A stretch of DNA of 64,000 nucleotides from contig NC_030986.1 of the NCBI RefSeq assembly GCF_000149955.1, forward strand, positions 700,787-764,786, given 5' to 3'. The number at the start of each line of letters is the position of its first letter. Position 1 is the stretch's first letter. A model generated the notes under the pieces. The model saw only the letters and a list, made by a program, of their open reading frames with translations. It made no database searches and was not told where the DNA came from. The DNA comes from Fusarium oxysporum f. sp. lycopersici 4287 (taxonomy: Eukaryota > Ascomycota > Sordariomycetes > Hypocreales > Nectriaceae). Made by a program: the position numbers and the translations under genes. Of this stretch, positions 1 to 11,452 are shown in pieces.

Positions 1-329
1 GGTCCACTAAACAGGCATATCATCCATGGTGCTCTAGGACGTCAAGTGGGTAAGTAAACAGGTAGCTGTCAATATCCACATATTCTCTTCATGTTTCATT
101 ATAAAATACATCTCATCGCGTTCATATATGCCATACAGGTACAATCACCGTATAGTGCCGCCTCAACAAATCCAAGTGCTCCCAACCATCCCAAATATGT
201 ATATATGTCACTACGCTTCCCATTCCTTTTCAACTCCAATAATATCCAGCTGTGAATGATTGCTGAACGGGTATCGCCAGTTCGCTGTCGTCGCTATCAT
301 ATGACTCGTCCGTATTTTCCTTTCCTTTC

Positions 330-2599
330 TTATCCAAAAACGATGGTTACGCCCATATCTGCACTCACTCTTCTCCAGAGATCACCACCACTCCTGACAC
401 CCATCATCATCGCCTCTTCTTGCTGCTGCAGCATATCGGCCTTGTCCGCACGTCGCCAGACTTCTTGTGCAATAGTCCATGCACGGTCAATATTTGTCAT
501 GCCTTGCCGGCGGTTGATAGCAATGAATGCCTGTCGGGCAAGTTCGCGATCAGCGAGTGTAATGGCCTCGCAAGCAGCAACAAACAGTGGCCAGAGAAGA
601 GCACTCATAGGACCAGTATTACTGACTGTTCCGACACAATGGGTCAGGCTGATATGGGCATGGCGCTGTACGAGTGGGTGTCTCCTTGGGTAGCTGTAAA
701 TGGTCCGGTAAAGGTAGACGAAAGCAGAGTGACGATAAGACAAAGCGTTGCTAAGAATACTCTGGAGTCGGCTCCTTTCTGCAGTTTGCTCAGGGCTCAA
801 TTCCTCAGGATTTTGATTCAGAACAGAGTTTTCGGGGACGGCAGGATGCCAGTCCTCCAACGCCGCCTCGATAGCCGTTGCCGAGGTTTCGAATTCCGTT
901 CGGAGAACAGCAACCTTGGAAACCTCTTCGTTTGCAACAGCAACATCAAGCTGATCCTTGAGTGCCAAGAGGTTGGAAAGTCGATGGATGATTGGCCACA
1001 AGGAAGTGGCCATGCCCAGCAGAGTGTCGACACTGCCCAAGGGAGAGGTGGCGCCACAAGAATCGAGAGGAGGGAAAGGTGTAAGATAATTTGTGCCTGG
1101 AGCACTAGAGAGAGGAGCAGTACCAAATGACAGTGCCGCAATAACATCATAGAAACGGAATGCCTGGAAAATCGTCAAAAAGTTGCTCATTGATCCAGTC
1201 GAATACAACTTACCCGCTCCAGGAAAACGCCAGTTGGATCAGTGGCAGTTCCATTGTTGCTCATGATGGTCATGGCGCCTTTGAGATGGCCATCCACGAT
1301 ATTGGATCGACCCTTTTGTACCAGCTACAGGGCGTCAGTTACATGGGCCAGAGATTCAAATTGATCGATCAACTTACCACTTCATAATACACTAATAGCA
1401 TGATAGCAGCCAGCAACTCGTTTCGGTTTGCGCCTGAGCCCTTCTGAATCAACCGCGCCAGACCCTGAATAGCTCTGTTGTGAAAATAGACACTCTTCTC
1501 GTCATTTTCAACCCCACGGTATTCGAGATGAGCACTCGCTAAAGCATAAACCGCGTTGGTGACAGCAGGGCTCTCATGGCACAGGGGAAGAACAAGCTGC
1601 TGGAAAGGATTGCCACTCTCTTCACGGAAGACGATGAGATGCGACAAAACATTGCAGAAATGGTCGACAAGTGCACGTCGGTTGGTACGTTCGGAGAACT
1701 CTGTGAATACCGGAGCGCAGAACTCAAGTCGAGGAGATTGTGTAGGAATAGGCGCGATCATAGCCAGTGAAGGGCTAGGGGTGGCGTATGCGGCTGCGTA
1801 TGTGCTGGCATACGTTGTTGTTGGAATATTGATGGTGATGGACTCCCGGCGAACTATCTCTTCGATATCCTCCTCTCCGTTCTCGATGTGTTGAACGACA
1901 TACTTGGAATCATCGAATGGGGGCAATTGAAAATCGACCGAGTCGAGAGGTGAAATTATTGGAAGGTCCGTGGCCGCCCAGTCAGTAGGGTCATTTGTGG
2001 ATATGCTGGCAGTACGATTGACGAGAGAAGTGTTGAGTACTGGTGCTTGAGTCGTAACAGGAGTGTCGTCGAGTGAGTCTTCGTCAGCTGATCTATCATG
2101 CGCATCGTCGTTCCATTCGGAGGTGGCATGGATATCCAAAACATGAGTTGCCCTGTCCGAGCTCGAGGAAGAGTTTGTGTCAAATGGCGAGCAGGGAACA
2201 GTTGCTTCACGCTTGCGCCTCTGACGAGGTCGGACAGGTTCGTAATTGCACTCCTGGCCACGTTCTTGGCATCGGGCGCATGCAGGTCGAATCTCGTCAC
2301 ATTTCTTCTTCTGTAGCAGCTAGTCAGTATCATATCAACTGCACATGTAGAGTGAGCTGTGTACCTTTTCTTTACTATATAAATCGTTAGTTAATTGCTA
2401 ATACAAAAAGAAGAAAATAGCAAGGACTTACCAGTAACTGCATCCTGTGCGACGACAAAAACGTCCGAGTTAGCAAGTCCGTCTAGCTAGAATGGGGAGC
2501 ATTGTTTGTGTAACAGAATGCTTCCAGAATAATTCACATACCTGCGCGCGAACGCTTCTTAGGGACCTTGGGTGGTGCAAGTCTGGTGTACAGCAACAT
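330..2599 (-). CDS. Zn(II)2Cys6 fungal transcription factor
   Basis: This is a nuclear DNA-binding regulator of the fungal zinc-cluster class; its target genes cannot be read from sequence. Six exons on the minus strand: 2542-2599, 2432-2444, 2365-2374, 1378-2310, 1214-1324 and 330-1163, giving about 652 residues. The joined N-terminus starts at the ATG at 2599 and carries a perfect CX2CX6CX6CX2CX6C cluster at residues 21-48 (GCSYCKEKKKKC, then CARC), preceded by a basic KKRSR stretch. Acidic and Ser-rich linker follows. The remaining ~400 residues resemble the fungal-specific transcription factor domain (Fungal_trans_2 type, as in acriflavine-sensitivity-control-like regulators); that family link is from memory of the fold pattern. 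All exon junctions keep frame. Exons 2 and 3 are only 13 and 10 nt, and without them the frame runs into a stop, so the zinc cluster depends on their inclusion. Confidence 0.88.
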
Positions 2600-4554
2600 C
2601 GTGGCCGTTATGTGGTGGCGAATATAGATGATCGAAGGATCACAAAGTCAATCATGCGGTTTCCATCCAGGAATTGAGATGGTGGCGCATGGGCTTTGCG
2701 GGTATTGGTGAGAGACGTTTTGAGCTCTACAGCCTCAGCACAAACCAGTTGCTGAATGCTATATTGAAGCAAAAGAAGTCGTCGACTGAATATTTTGAAT
2801 TGAATAACTGATCTGCGTGTGGGGGAAGTAAGAGGGGGAAATAATGTCCACAAGAAGCCGAGGATCTGGGGAGAAATTGGAGCGGAGGCGGGAGATCGGT
2901 AGTGATATTTAATAAGTAATCCAAGGAGTTGGTCACGAACGTTAGCTAGGGCGAAATATGACGATATAATCAAACAAGAGACAATAGTCAAAGTTTAAAA
3001 GTCAAGATTGAGGCCAGGAGCAGGATTATGAGCAGGACCGAGACGTGAGGGGGGGAAGAAGAAGGGGAAAAAGAAGAAATGGAAGGGATCAAAATTGATG
3101 CCTCGTGCGTCTCTGGGGCGTCATGGTTCGGTCTACCGTCTAACATAAGGTCCCTCCTTGCCAGTCTTGTCACTCACTACACACCATCGTGATCTTTCAG
3201 CATCCACGACAATCATGGATCCCTGGCCCTGGCTACGACACTTGCCCGAGTCTGGGCAAAGCTACCTTTTGTTAGCTTGCGGGGTTACGGGCGCTGGTCT
3301 GCAAGTGCACTGAGAGCATCAGAAATGTGCCCTGAAGAATTTTGTACCGTTGCTCCTTGCTCTGCGGAGAGCTGGAGATTTGGGGGGATGAGAATGGGAC
3401 CATGGGATGAATTTGCAGGGGGTAACTGAGAGCTTTTGCGGTGGGATGGAGAATCGGGGTATGAAACCCGATGAATTTATACTGTGTTTTCCACCTCAAT
3501 ACACATGGCACGCACAGTGTTCAGACAGTATAAGTTCCTTTCCACGTTAGGTGCAGAACAGATGCAAATCCACGCCCCCGCTCGTCTACAGCAGGTGACT
3601 TTTCTTCACATGAAAAGCGACCCCCTCTCATCCAACGCCACCCAAAGACAGAGTTCTAGAATTGACAGGAGGAACTGAACGTTATCAATGTAACCCTCTC
3701 CAGCTCCCCAAGACTCAATCAAGTATTCGGAGTCAAGCACCGACCTCGCCTGCAGCCACCAAATAGTATACTCAAAAGCGGCAAACCACGACCCAAAACC
3801 ACATGGCCCTGGCATTCTTTTCCCCGGCGGGCTGGAAAATCCGGGGTAATGAGACTGCCAATTCAGCACCATCCGGCTGCCACTCGGCCGCTTTTGGTCC
3901 AGATGGTGATGGGCAACTCGCTCTGACAGGCGCGGCAAACCAGAAACCTGGCTAATTGCCAGGCCAAGCAAGCCACTGAGAGCATCAGCGCCATACCCTT
4001 CCCGCCCCCGCGTGCTTTGCCGGACGCCGCAACCCTTCCCGTTTAAATGCTGCATCAGTCTGAGATCTACGCTCTTCAGGACAATGGGAATCCTCAGGAA
4101 GATCACAACAAGGGGTGATCACTTCCCCCGCGCGAGTCTGACGGGAGGTTCTGGGGCGATTATGGCCGGTTCGCTTGCGCAGGAACAGCAAGAATCATTC
4201 GTCCGCGAAATAAAGTTCATGGACCCTTAATTCCGCCCTTTGATCGGCAATGCTCTAAATTCAGCATCAGTGGAGATGAATTCAGCAACACGAGCTACGA
4301 CGTTGACGATGTTGACCAGCGTTGGTGTACCTGCCAATTCTAGAAGCCATCGGCGAGTTATTGCCAAATGTCTGAGCGTAGAGTGCCAAGCAAATCGGAG
4401 GCTTATGGGCAAGATTTATCAACGGCAGCCACCGATCGTGAAGCTCGAGTGCATCTTGGCCACGGGGCCACGATAGCTCTCGTCCGGTCTAGAAAGTGGC
4501 ACCTGGTGAAGCACCAGCATGCAGCTAACGTTGCAAGACCCTTGAGAGGCCTAA

Positions 4555-4752
4555 CGATTCTTGGCAGCGGGCAGCGGCCGGGTACTTTCTACTGCCTTGT
4601 ATGGATACCCAACTGTCGAGCATCCATGCGATATTCGGGAGGTCCAACTTCATGATATGAACGCCAGACCTAGGGAGGTTTGGTTTGGCCCTGAACAAGC
4701 ATTTGCGAAGTGGAGAAGGGTCAAGAATTACACAATCTGGGCTGATGATTGA
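4555..4752 (+). pseudogene. Possible terminal exon of a lost gene
   Basis: A branch-point-plus-acceptor arrangement (CTAACGATTCTTGGCAG, ending at 4567) is followed by an open frame to a TGA at 4750-4752. The peptide is protein-like (ALYGYPTVEHPCDIREV, then FGPEQAFAKWRRVKNYTIW). No matching upstream exons could be assembled: frames to the left are interrupted. I do not recognise the family. It may be a remnant of a degraded gene or a chance open frame. Confidence 0.22.
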
Positions 4753-5633
4753 TAATGCTACTCTCCGAGTACCTTACTCCATCCTTCAATCTTATGATTG
4801 TAATGGGTGGTCAACTTAGGCTCCAAGCCATCTGCAGCCGCTACTACTCTGTTTAGTCTTGGACTACTCACCAGGAATTCACTTTGAAGGTTGCTATTTC
4901 TTGCGCATTGACAGAAATGACGTTCTTTATAGTTATTAAGGTTAACAAAAATGCCTCTTCTCTATTCATTTCCACAGAAAGCCTAGGTCCGCAACATCTT
5001 GGGCGTCCTGCTGATGAACACCGGCTCCAATTACGTCTCCACCTACCACCAACGTCCAACCTGTTCGTGCTCACTAAAAGACTCTATTTTAGGATAAACC
5101 GCCGCTACCTCACGATGTCAACAGCCATCTCAAACCAGGCATCAAATTTTAGCAGATGCCCCTTCTGACCGCCAAGCTAATTTTGCTTGATAAAAGTCTG
5201 TTGCTTTAGTTGATGATCGTAAGGCTACCAGAGGCTGACCGCTCAGAAACGGTCATCGGCCAACCTGGCCAGCATATTGCTCTCACGACAAGGAAGTTTT
5301 TAACGAGGACAGCCGAAGTGCGTCGCTTGTCGGAACTTTTCAAATGGGCCTATGATCGCCCAACTGGGTCTTTGTCTGCACAATACATGATCCATTGAAG
5401 AATCCCATTCAAATTCGCAATACTCAACTGTATCAGCAAAGGTCGCCTGTCTTCAAAGCAGCTTGACCTCATCGGCAACTCTCAACTGACTTCCATTATT
5501 CTCCATTACTATTATATGCTTGTATGCCTCCGCCCCCGAAGTTCTCGGCCCCCAATCCCCAGTGATTTGGATGAACTTCTGTCGTTATGGACAGGGTTCC
5601 CTTCTCCATAAGACACTTGATTCGTGGCCTTGT

Positions 5634-5946
5634 CTACTTGTCAGACGGACAAGACCGTTGAATGGCTGCCACGGTAGCAACGCCAATGCACTTGAGCGCA
5701 CCATATGCTCCCAAACAATGCACTCTCCGTTCACAGTCGGCCACTAAGAGCTTGAGAAATCCGTCGCCGACCAATCGTGAGATGAGAGGCACTGCATTGT
5801 CTTGAGGGATGGTATAGAAATAGAGCATCGAGGGGGCTTCGCTGTTGAGCTACCATGGCGTTGTTCCCAGCGAATCCCATGAGCTGCACCACAGCCTCAG
5901 CTGCGACTGAGCGATGGTATTGGTGAAGATGACGAGCAAAATGCAA
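5634..5946 (-). pseudogene. Possible relic of a helical-repeat protein
   Basis: Two overlapping minus-strand frames together read like alpha-helical repeat protein (RSVAAEAVVQLMGFAGNNAM in one frame, then DNAVPLISRLVGDGFLKLL in the other), ending at a TAG. The transition needs a frameshift near 5830, and upstream frames contain stops. The amphipathic, Ala/Leu-rich pattern is suggestive of ARM/HEAT-like repeats, but this is an impression only and no domain is certain. Confidence 0.22.
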
Positions 5947-6702
5947 TACCGCACATATGGGTGCTCTCTCGCAGCTCTGTCACCGATCGATCGCCTTGAA
6001 GCTCTTGGCCTATGGTGTTCTGTTCGGTTTCAGCTCGAGCAGCTCCCGCGAGAGAAAATGAGCCGCGTGTCGAGCCCATTATTGCTTATCCGTAGGATAT
6101 TGCTCATCGCCGTGCAACTCCTCACCGTTTTCATTCCACCTGCTTTCATAGTCTCCACGCTGGGCCCACGATTATTATTACCTTAAGAGGAGCTATATTT
6201 CTTGCAATCTCACCAGTGCTGCGCTTTTGGGTTGACCGCCCAACCACAACGAACCGTGCAGTCGGTTTCAGTGGGCTTTTCGCTCAGCCCTACAGATCGG
6301 CTGGCACGAGTGAAGCATTTACTGCTCACTCGTGGCGTAGCATCTTCAGACCCCGGTTATTGACAAGCCTCTAAGGTCTCCATTGCTGACATTAGGAACA
6401 TTCCTATTTTGTCTGACGCATTTCTCCTTTTCTCCTTCTCATCATTGCTTTTGGTTATTTTGTTGCGAAACGGCTGAATATCCGACACCATCCTCACGGC
6501 GATCTTGTATCGAATCGATCTGTGACCGTTGTAAACCCGCGATTATCAATCAGATTATATCTGTTGATTTGCGACAACCACCAGCCTGAAGAGGCTGCAT
6601 TTATCCGAGTTACATTTTGCTCATGATCGGCGCCCCTCACGGCTGAACGAAACCACCCTCGATTCGCTGTCGCATTTCCCCTCAGTTCCATGATCGCACA
6701 AG

Positions 6703-8422
6703 ATGAGGAACTGGGGGTGTAGCTTTTGCCTCACCTCGGTCGTTGGTGCATTTTGGGCTTTGGGTGTCGAGGCGGCCGACTACAGAAGACATGATGGCGT
6801 TCATCGTATTGAGAAGGAGGCGCAAATCACACAGGCAGCGGGTCTTGGTCGACGAGCCGAAGCGCAATGTGCGACGAGTATGAAATTATGCCCTTCGAGT
6901 TTGGACGGAGGATGTTGCCCAGAAAACTATGATTGCGCCAAAGAGAGCTGTCAAGCGACAACGAAGGGACCCTCGACGTGTGGAACAAAAATAGGCTGGC
7001 ATGTTTGCGCTCCGGTCTATGGAGGTTCGTATTCTGGGAATGTAAAGCGTTTGCGAACAAGGCTCACATATAGTAGGAGGCTGTTGTCCTGACGGTTACC
7101 TTTGCGAGACAGCCGACAACTGTGTACCACCCTCTGGGTCAGCATATACATACGATTGTCCAGCTAGCCAGTATTTATGTCCGTCATCGCTGAGCTACGG
7201 CTGCTGTCCGAATGGAATGGCATGCGGCGTGAACCAGTGTTACTCTTCCGACCCTGTAACTGTCACAAGTACTATGGTCATCACAACGACAATAAGGGGC
7301 GAGCGAACAACTTATAGGACGACAGCCGTGACCGTCGAAACACCAACAGCTCCTACGGCTCTCCCGACGGTAAATGCTGGCGAAGATAACGACCAGGCAG
7401 TTCTAAAATACTTCCCTTCGTCGATCCCCAAAGCCAGCCCAACGAGCTCATCTGACGATGATAACGGCGACAAAGGAGGCCTTTCAACTGGCGCATTGGC
7501 TGGTATTATCGCCGGCTCTGTGGCTTTCTTAATTATCGTATTAGTGGCGGCATTTATCATCATCCGCCATCTGAACAAGGTTGTTGCCGCTGTCGCCACA
7601 CCAAAAACATCAGACAGATCCAACGGCTCAAATAGCCAATCTCGACAGACCCGACAGTACAAGACAGCAGACTCGGCCGTTGATGAACTAAGCATCGATC
7701 CATTAATACATCCGTCACTGATACCTCCACGACCGCAAAACCCTGGCCCTGATTCTGCAGCAACTTCACCATTCGGCCTCGCCAGCGCAGATCACAGTTC
7801 TAATGAGCCTACGCCAGGAGGGAACGGTTACCACGCGGTACCGGGAAGCGGCAACACCAGCAGACATGCTAGTTTCGATGCAATGGGTAACAGGGACGAT
7901 TACTTCAGCGCCGTAGCTGCAGGCGAACAACATCGAATGAGCCATATCTCTAGACTTACTGGATCGACGAGGAACCGTTCAAGTACAGATTCACACGGGA
8001 CGTACACCCATGTTCGGAACTACAGTAATGCTTCTGAAGGATCCGATGGTTCCCCTGGAGTGATGGCAGGTGCTCATCCTACGGCAGAGCTAGAAGCAAC
8101 ACCGTACGTACCAGAACTGCCGAGTTCTCCATCGTCTGTGGTGTTCCCAAGAGATGAAAGGCGAAGGTCATCAGGCAGTATTGCCAGTGTCCCGAGCCGA
8201 CCTCCTGTAGCTCAGCGTCAGTCGGGTGGACCACGAATACGAAGTGATTCTCTGGGTCAGAGTAATCTCAGTATTGTGAACGAAGAAATGCATGGATTCT
8301 ATGGGCCAAGCGAGCACCTCGTGGGTCAAACGGACAGCCACCGGCCAGGAACTCGAGGCTCGGGTAACAGGCAACCAAATGCACCTATGGAACATCCACG
8401 ACCTGTGGCTGAAGAGCCTTGA
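6703..8422 (+). CDS. Cys-rich single-pass membrane protein
   Basis: A probable cell-surface protein of unknown function, 556 residues, encoded by two exons (6703-7024 and 7074-8422). The ATG at 6703 opens a signal peptide of about 24 residues ending near VEAA. The extracellular part (about residues 48-165) has three copies of a GGCCP/YGCCP-type cysteine motif, each followed by a C about six residues later. A Ser/Thr-rich spacer follows. One transmembrane helix lies at about residues 246-271 (AGIIAGSVAFLIIVLVAAF), followed by a long Ser/Pro-rich, probably cytosolic, tail. This layout resembles fungal wall-stress-sensor-like proteins (ectodomain, Ser/Thr stalk, one helix, disordered tail), but there is no WSC domain, so a sensor role is only an analogy. 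Splice phase (G|TA) restores the frame across the 49-nt intron. Confidence 0.82.
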
Positions 8423-9289
8423 TCACATTTGGCTTGTTGTCTCTTTTCACATCTATGGACACCCAGGGACGTTCAACCTGGGCATGATTTGGCTAGGTGG
8501 ATGGGGTTGGGATATGGAAATTTGATATAGCGTAGCATGGCGTTCTCTGACGGGTTCTAAAGCTTTGGGCTGGGGGTGACCAAACAGGTCTATCTAAAGA
8601 ATACACGAGTATACGGAGTACTTGGGTTTATTTATGTCTATTACTTTCGTTGGTGCAATCGAAGGCTTCCCAGCGAACTTTCCGAAGCTTTATAAAATCG
8701 AACATTTTACTTTCCCATGATCGCTGCTATTTCACCCAGTGATGAACCCTTGAGCCCTTGAACTTTGCTTTTTATTGGAAGCTTTCCAGATGCAAGTAGA
8801 TCATTTTTCATTTATGCTTAATTTATAGACCCAGAGCATCGGGTCGCTAGAGTGCAGCTGCAGGGATAGGGATTTATGTCGGTAACATGACAGCTTCTTG
8901 AGTGGCGGCTGGGATTTAAATTACTTGCAGAACGTTTTACATAGATCCCTCGACGAGTGGCTTATTTTGAAACGTAACATAGTAATTGATTATCTGCAGG
9001 ATAATGTTGACTCGAGACTGGAACAACACGTGTGAGCTTGTAAGCGTAAGTAGTACTTTCGATGGAGTGGACTCAGTCTGTAAAAGTTATCACTGAATAT
9101 GATAGATATCATTTCAATGAGACGCTATTTTGTTCTTGGCTTGTGGTTGTTGATTGGCTCTTCCTCATAAGAGATCGGTGCGATGTTGGGCCGCTTACAA
9201 CTTCGATTCTTCGTCCTGCTGCATTTCAGCCGCAAACCTAAACTTCACCTCTGTTTTATCGCGATATTGATGGGTGAACCCAAAAATTC
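8423..9289. other. Intergenic, tandem genes
   Basis: Holds the 3' end of the membrane-protein gene and the promoter of the hydrolase. It contains one exact TACGGAGTA (8612-8620), a motif that recurs inverted at 25480. Nothing else is recognisable. Confidence 0.5.
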
Positions 9290-10370
9290 ATGATGGTCTC
9301 CAGCATCATCCACCATTTGTATACTTGGCTTCGGCCCAGTCTGGTGGCGATCTTCTATCGCAATATACCGTGGGCCTTGCGCTGGCGGTTGCTAGTATTT
9401 CAACCAGCTGCTCTCCTAACATACTCCATCGCCACGATACCTTGTCTTTTGTATCGCTCTTACACTGTTGAATATCTCCATATTTCGCCGGATCGTTATG
9501 TTCGAGCATTGATCTTCAAGGCTGCTGGTGTTGGGAAGGGGAGAGCTCTCAGGCCACTTCATGTGAACTTTCACTCAGGTGCATTCATGGGTGGCTTGCC
9601 GGAGGGCCATGCATATTTCGATCAGCTGGTATCAGAACAGACAGGGGCCGTTGTTGTTGATGTTGACTATCGTGTGGCGCCAGAACATGTTTTCCCTGCG
9701 GCTATTGACGATGCTGATGCAACGATCAAGTGGTTACAAGAGAACGCCGAAGAACGCTGGGGCGCAGATCCAACTTTAATGACCACGAGTGGTTTTTCAG
9801 CAGGAGGAAACTTAGCTTTTGCAGTCACTCAGCAGAGAAGCTGTCAGGCACTATCCCCTACTGCTATAAAGGCCATCGCAACTTTCTACGCTGTTATTGA
9901 CTTCCGTCTAAGTCCCTGGGAGAAACCGCATGCAGACAACATGCCCAAGAATGACCCTGCGAAAATCTTTCTGCCCCTTTTCGACGCATACGCAGCACCT
10001 GCTAGATCAAAACACTTTGGAGACCCAAGACTTAGTCCTGTGCTTTCAGAAAAGGAAACGTTGCCAGAACGGATTCTCCTTGTCGTTCCTGGTATCGATA
10101 TTCTCGTTACAGAACAGACAGAGTTCGCAGAGCGAATCAATAAAGAGGATGGCGAAAGAGAAGTTCAAAGAGTGGAAATTTGGCATGAGAAAGATCTATT
10201 CCATGGATACTTGGAAGGTGAGTCACCAAATTCTCTCGCGAATTTAAGTATTAAACTTTCTAGTTCCTGATATCGTGGTTAAGCGGGATGTTAAGCATCG
10301 TGCTTACGACAAAGCTATTCAAGTCCTCCGGGAGACTCATGAGAAGTATAACTGGACTTGGAACGTCTAG
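9290..10370 (+). CDS. HSL-type alpha/beta hydrolase (esterase/lipase-like)
   Basis: A predicted carboxyl-ester hydrolase, 344 residues, in two exons (9290-10217 and 10264-10370; 46-nt intron). The family signature is present: an oxyanion-hole HSGAFMGG (H95; HGG-type motif), the nucleophile elbow GFSAGG with Ser170, an acid in PGIDILV (Asp270) and His305 in LFHGY, in the order expected for hormone-sensitive-lipase-like enzymes. The DYRVAPEHVFPA motif near residue 126 is also typical of the family. A hydrophobic N-terminus (about residues 15-55) may anchor it to a membrane. The exon 2 tail encodes a C-terminal helix ending NWTWNV. Substrate is unknown; such enzymes act on small aryl or acyl esters. 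No neighbouring biosynthetic genes point to a pathway. Confidence 0.88.
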
Positions 10371-10684
10371 CTTTCATCATACAAATATTTCAGGAACGTG
10401 TCTGAATGACTAGACACCGTTTACTCAACTTTGCCGCCTCCCGTATAGTTGATGTGTTAAACTTTATTACACACTCAACCTTAACTCCCTCTTCACTGGA
10501 TCTCATACCAAATTTTGTTACATACTTTCTTTCTCAAGCTATAAGTGCACGGCACAAAATTAAGAATACATGGCGCTGCCATTTCCTTTTCTAAATCTTC
10601 ACTTCTACTCATATATGTCCAATGAAGGAACACACACGCGAAAGCTTTTGACTTCAACCTCAAGCCGTGTCCTCATCTTTCACG
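10371..10684. other. Short intergenic region
   Basis: About 310 bases between two tandem plus-strand genes. The 5' leader of the downstream gene is CT-rich near its start codon. No other structure was seen. Confidence 0.4.
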
Positions 10685-11452
10685 ATGGCTCAAATTCAGG
10701 ATATGTCATACCGTTGGATATGCGGCAGCGGGTCTTACTCCTCAACAAATAGGAAGTCGGATTCCCTGTTGCTCAAACTCCCCGTCGATATCTTGCTCAT
10801 CATCCACTCATTCCTCCCCACGGGCAGTCAGCTGTGTCTTCTAACCACCTGCCACGGTATTAAAAGATTATTAGAGTATACCAGCGTCCCATTCTCTCAG
10901 CTTCCAGTTGCGAAAAAGCGAGAGTACAAGATGCTTGTCGTCCGACAATTTCCTAATGCCTGGCTTACTGGCCGAACACTACGTTTCCGAGAGTTTCACG
11001 CGAAAGACCTCTGCCCGCAACTAAAAGGCCCTCCGTACAAAGACCAACCAGGATGGAATAAAGACACGCTCAGGCAATTCGAGGAAGGAGCCTTGTTGAT
11101 AAAACATAAGCATGTTCAGATGAGCCTCAAATATGACCGCTTGGAAAAGAAACCCCATCAACAGAAGTCGTTCCTCAAGACCCTCCTGGAGCCATATCAC
11201 ACTGATTTCTCACCGGGTTTAGAAATGCACCCGTTGGACAAGTTTGGAGCAGTAGGCCACTTTGAGTCTCATTCGAAACTCATCTCTAATCGATATCTTC
11301 TTTTCAACCAATGGACCTTCACCAACCCCTGGAAAGACAGAACGATCGTACTTGGCGAACTCGGACGCTTTGGAGCTTGCGAACATCAGCGGTGTGGAGG
11401 GATCTTGGGACTGAAGACTCGCATTGGACTACGGTTTGGCGAACACAAGTAG
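10685..11452 (+). CDS. F-box-like hypothetical protein
   Basis: An intronless 255-residue protein beginning at the ATG at 10685. A non-ATG extension in frame upstream is not needed. Residues about 28-65 (LPVDILLIIHSFL, then LLTTCHGIKRLLEY) match the look of a degenerate F-box: a Leu-Pro start, a helical hydrophobic core and a following Cys-His. If real, it would act as a substrate adaptor of an SCF ubiquitin ligase by binding Skp1. The rest (Phe/Trp/Lys-rich, with a C-terminal CEHQRCGG segment) has no domain I recognise. This kind of short F-box protein is common and fast-evolving in Fusarium-like fungi, so a precise function cannot be given. Confidence 0.6.
   Translation: MAQIQDMSYRWICGSGSYSSTNRKSDSLLLKLPVDILLIIHSFLPTGSQLCLLTTCHGIKRLLEYTSVPFSQLPVAKKREYKMLVVRQFPNAWLTGRTLRFREFHAKDLCPQLKGPPYKDQPGWNKDTLRQFEEGALLIKHKHVQMSLKYDRLEKKPHQQKSFLKTLLEPYHTDFSPGLEMHPLDKFGAVGHFESHSKLISNRYLLFNQWTFTNPWKDRTIVLGELGRFGACEHQRCGGILGLKTRIGLRFGEHK

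Larger units (their letters stand above)
2600..6702. other. Long intergenic stretch, two possible relics
   Basis: This 4.1 kb separates the transcription factor start from the Cys-rich membrane protein. Open frames here are short, overlap on both strands and lack convincing codon structure. Two sub-segments look like decayed coding sequence and are listed separately (4555-4752 and 5634-5946). Otherwise I see only promoter-like sequence near both ends. Confidence 0.5.

Noticed and set aside
3606..4106. 166-codon minus-strand open frame
   Set aside because: Composition is not protein-like (few helices or conserved motifs), it has no splice-consistent continuation, and other frames overlap it.
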